Shown: positions 63,197-64,000 of the stretch, in pieces
Layout: the number at the start of each line of letters is the position of its first letter
Position numbering within the stretch: the stretch's first letter is position 1
Assembly (NCBI GenBank): GCA_007741555.1
Contig: CP036526.1
Location: forward strand, 1,550,001 to 1,614,000
DNA: 64,000 nt
Reading direction: 5' to 3'
DNA from: Stieleria marina
Lineage (GTDB): Bacteria; Planctomycetota; Planctomycetia; Pirellulales; Pirellulaceae
Translations under genes and position numbers: made by a program
Notes under the pieces: generated by a model
What the model was told of the DNA's origin: nothing
Seen by the model: only the letters and a program-made list of their open reading frames with translations
Database searches by the model: none

Positions 63197-64000
63197 TTAA
63201 TCGATAAACAAAAACTCATTCCAGTTGATGACGGTCAGGCAATAAAGCTGCGCGGCCCGTTTTCGTGAAACGCCTTCTTTGGATTCCAGGCTGGTGATCA
63301 ATTGGTTGCCTTCGGCGATTTCTTTTTCCGAAGCATCGCGGCCCAAAACTGCTTGAACCGTCTGTCGGACAATCTGTTCGTTGGCCTGCTCGCTGCCGCC
63401 GACATGCGTCAATAAACGGTCGGCTTGGGCATGGATGAAATCGCTGTTCATCATCGAAAGAGCCTGGCCGGGTTGAAGCGTCATGAATCGAGCTTCGCAA
63501 GTCAGGTCGGGATCGGGGAAATCAAATGCCGACAGCAGCGGAGTCACCAAGGACCGTTTGACGTGAATATAAATACTGCGGCGATTCTCTTGCTCCGGCG
63601 TTGATTTGCCCCAGCCGTCGCCTGGTTTTGATTGACTTGCGACGACCTCTTTGGACAACGTCGGATACATGCTTGGCCCGTAAACTTTGCGATTCAACGA
63701 TCCATTGGAGACCAAGATCGAATCACGAACTTCCTCGGCACTCAAGCGTCGCGGATTGAACCGCCAGAACAAGCTGTTGTTGGGGTCTTTGGCGATTCCA
63801 TCATCGTTTGCGGCCGACGACATTTGGTAGGTTTGGCTACTCATGATCAGGCGATGAATGGGTTTTAGTCTCCAACCACTATCGATCAATTTGTAAGCCA
63901 GCCAATCAAGCAACTCGGGGTGGGTGGGCGGCGAACCAAGCTGTCCGAAGTTGTTGCTGCTGCGAACGATCCCACGCCCAAAGTGATATTGCCAAATCCG
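63197..64000 (-). CDS. DUF1553-containing (DUF1549/DUF1553) protein, N-terminus outside window
   Basis: The final 267 residues of a long planctomycete cytochrome-associated protein. It enters at the right edge reading RIWQYHFGRGIVRSSNNFGQ, then HPELLDWLAYKL and LIMSSQTYQMSS, FWRFNPRRLSAEEVRDSIL and NEFLFID at the end, all typical of DUF1553. The missing part should carry a signal peptide, a c-heme domain and DUF1549. It lies 68 bases upstream of the DUF1501 gene, the usual operon partner. Confidence 0.92.
   Translation of the reverse strand, partial: RIWQYHFGRGIVRSSNNFGQLGSPPTHPELLDWLAYKLIDSGWRLKPIHRLIMSSQTYQMSSAANDDGIAKDPNNSLFWRFNPRRLSAEEVRDSILVSNGSLNRKVYGPSMYPTLSKEVVASQSKPGDGWGKSTPEQENRRSIYIHVKRSLVTPLLSAFDFPDPDLTCEARFMTLQPGQALSMMNSDFIHAQADRLLTHVGGSEQANEQIVRQTVQAVLGRDASEKEIAEGNQLITSLESKEGVSRKRAAQLYCLTVINWNEFLFID

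Noticed and set aside
1-64000. Prophage, insertion sequence or tRNA/rRNA genes
   Set aside because: No transposase, integrase, phage structural gene or RNA gene could be recognised by reading both strands; a covariance-model search would be needed to exclude small RNAs.

Overview
The window looks like chromosomal DNA of a planctomycete, most likely a Pirellulaceae member close to Rhodopirellula. The evidence is the pair of DUF1501 and DUF1553-type genes, the DUF1552/DUF1592 pair, a large PVC-type c-heme dehydrogenase, a secreted sulfatase, two surface proteins with a LEPR-XLL N-terminus, few Shine-Dalgarno sites and many alternative starts. This assignment is inferred from protein families only; no rRNA or tRNA gene was seen.

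Layout. 1-6.6 kb (minus strand): a tandem esterase, a degenerate Ser/Thr kinase coupled by ATGA overlap to an FHA-GAF-class III cyclase, and a MlaE-type permease cut by the window edge. 6.7-16.8 kb (plus): ribBA, tyrA, a PurS-PurS-PurL fusion, a two-cluster ferredoxin-like protein, a large secreted protein and a diadenylate-cyclase-domain protein. 16.9-25.4 kb (minus): a flavoprotein, GT2 and GT87-like polyprenol/glycan cluster, trpC, purH, hisF and a fructosamine-kinase-like gene. 25.6-39.3 kb: accessory genes, namely a redoxin/heme/copper-monooxygenase protein, a phospholipase D protein lying between two copies of a repeat, two unrecognised secreted proteins, and a tandem pair of DUF4347 proteins with CBM60-like repeats. 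39.3-46.7 kb (minus): thrS, sulfatase, trxA with a clear promoter and terminator, a Nudix gene, a TIM-barrel isomerase and aroK. 46.7-58.8 kb: an SGNH-like protein, membrane proteins, the PVC dehydrogenase, a secreted cyclophilin, a GNAT enzyme and the DUF1552/DUF1592 pair. 58.8-61.6 kb (minus): a membrane protein, a winged-helix regulator and an IspH enzyme fused to a ferritin-like diiron domain. 61.7-64 kb: a DUF1501/DUF1553 pair, the latter cut by the window edge.

The most unusual system is at 58.8-61.6 kb. One uninterrupted reading frame encodes a complete IspH (isoprenoid synthesis, oxygen-sensitive 4Fe-4S enzyme) followed by a four-helix diiron domain. The same 15-bp palindrome, CTTTGCA(A/T)TGCAAAG, lies just upstream of this gene and just upstream of the membrane protein/regulator pair, where it overlaps the -10 of a good sigma70-like promoter. 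That suggests a small self-controlled regulon. Other points of interest are the kinase with a Lys in place of the catalytic-loop Asn next to a cyclase with unusual purine-selecting residues, and the paralogous DUF4347 surface proteins, which carry a His/Cys pair reminiscent of CHAT/caspase-like proteases.
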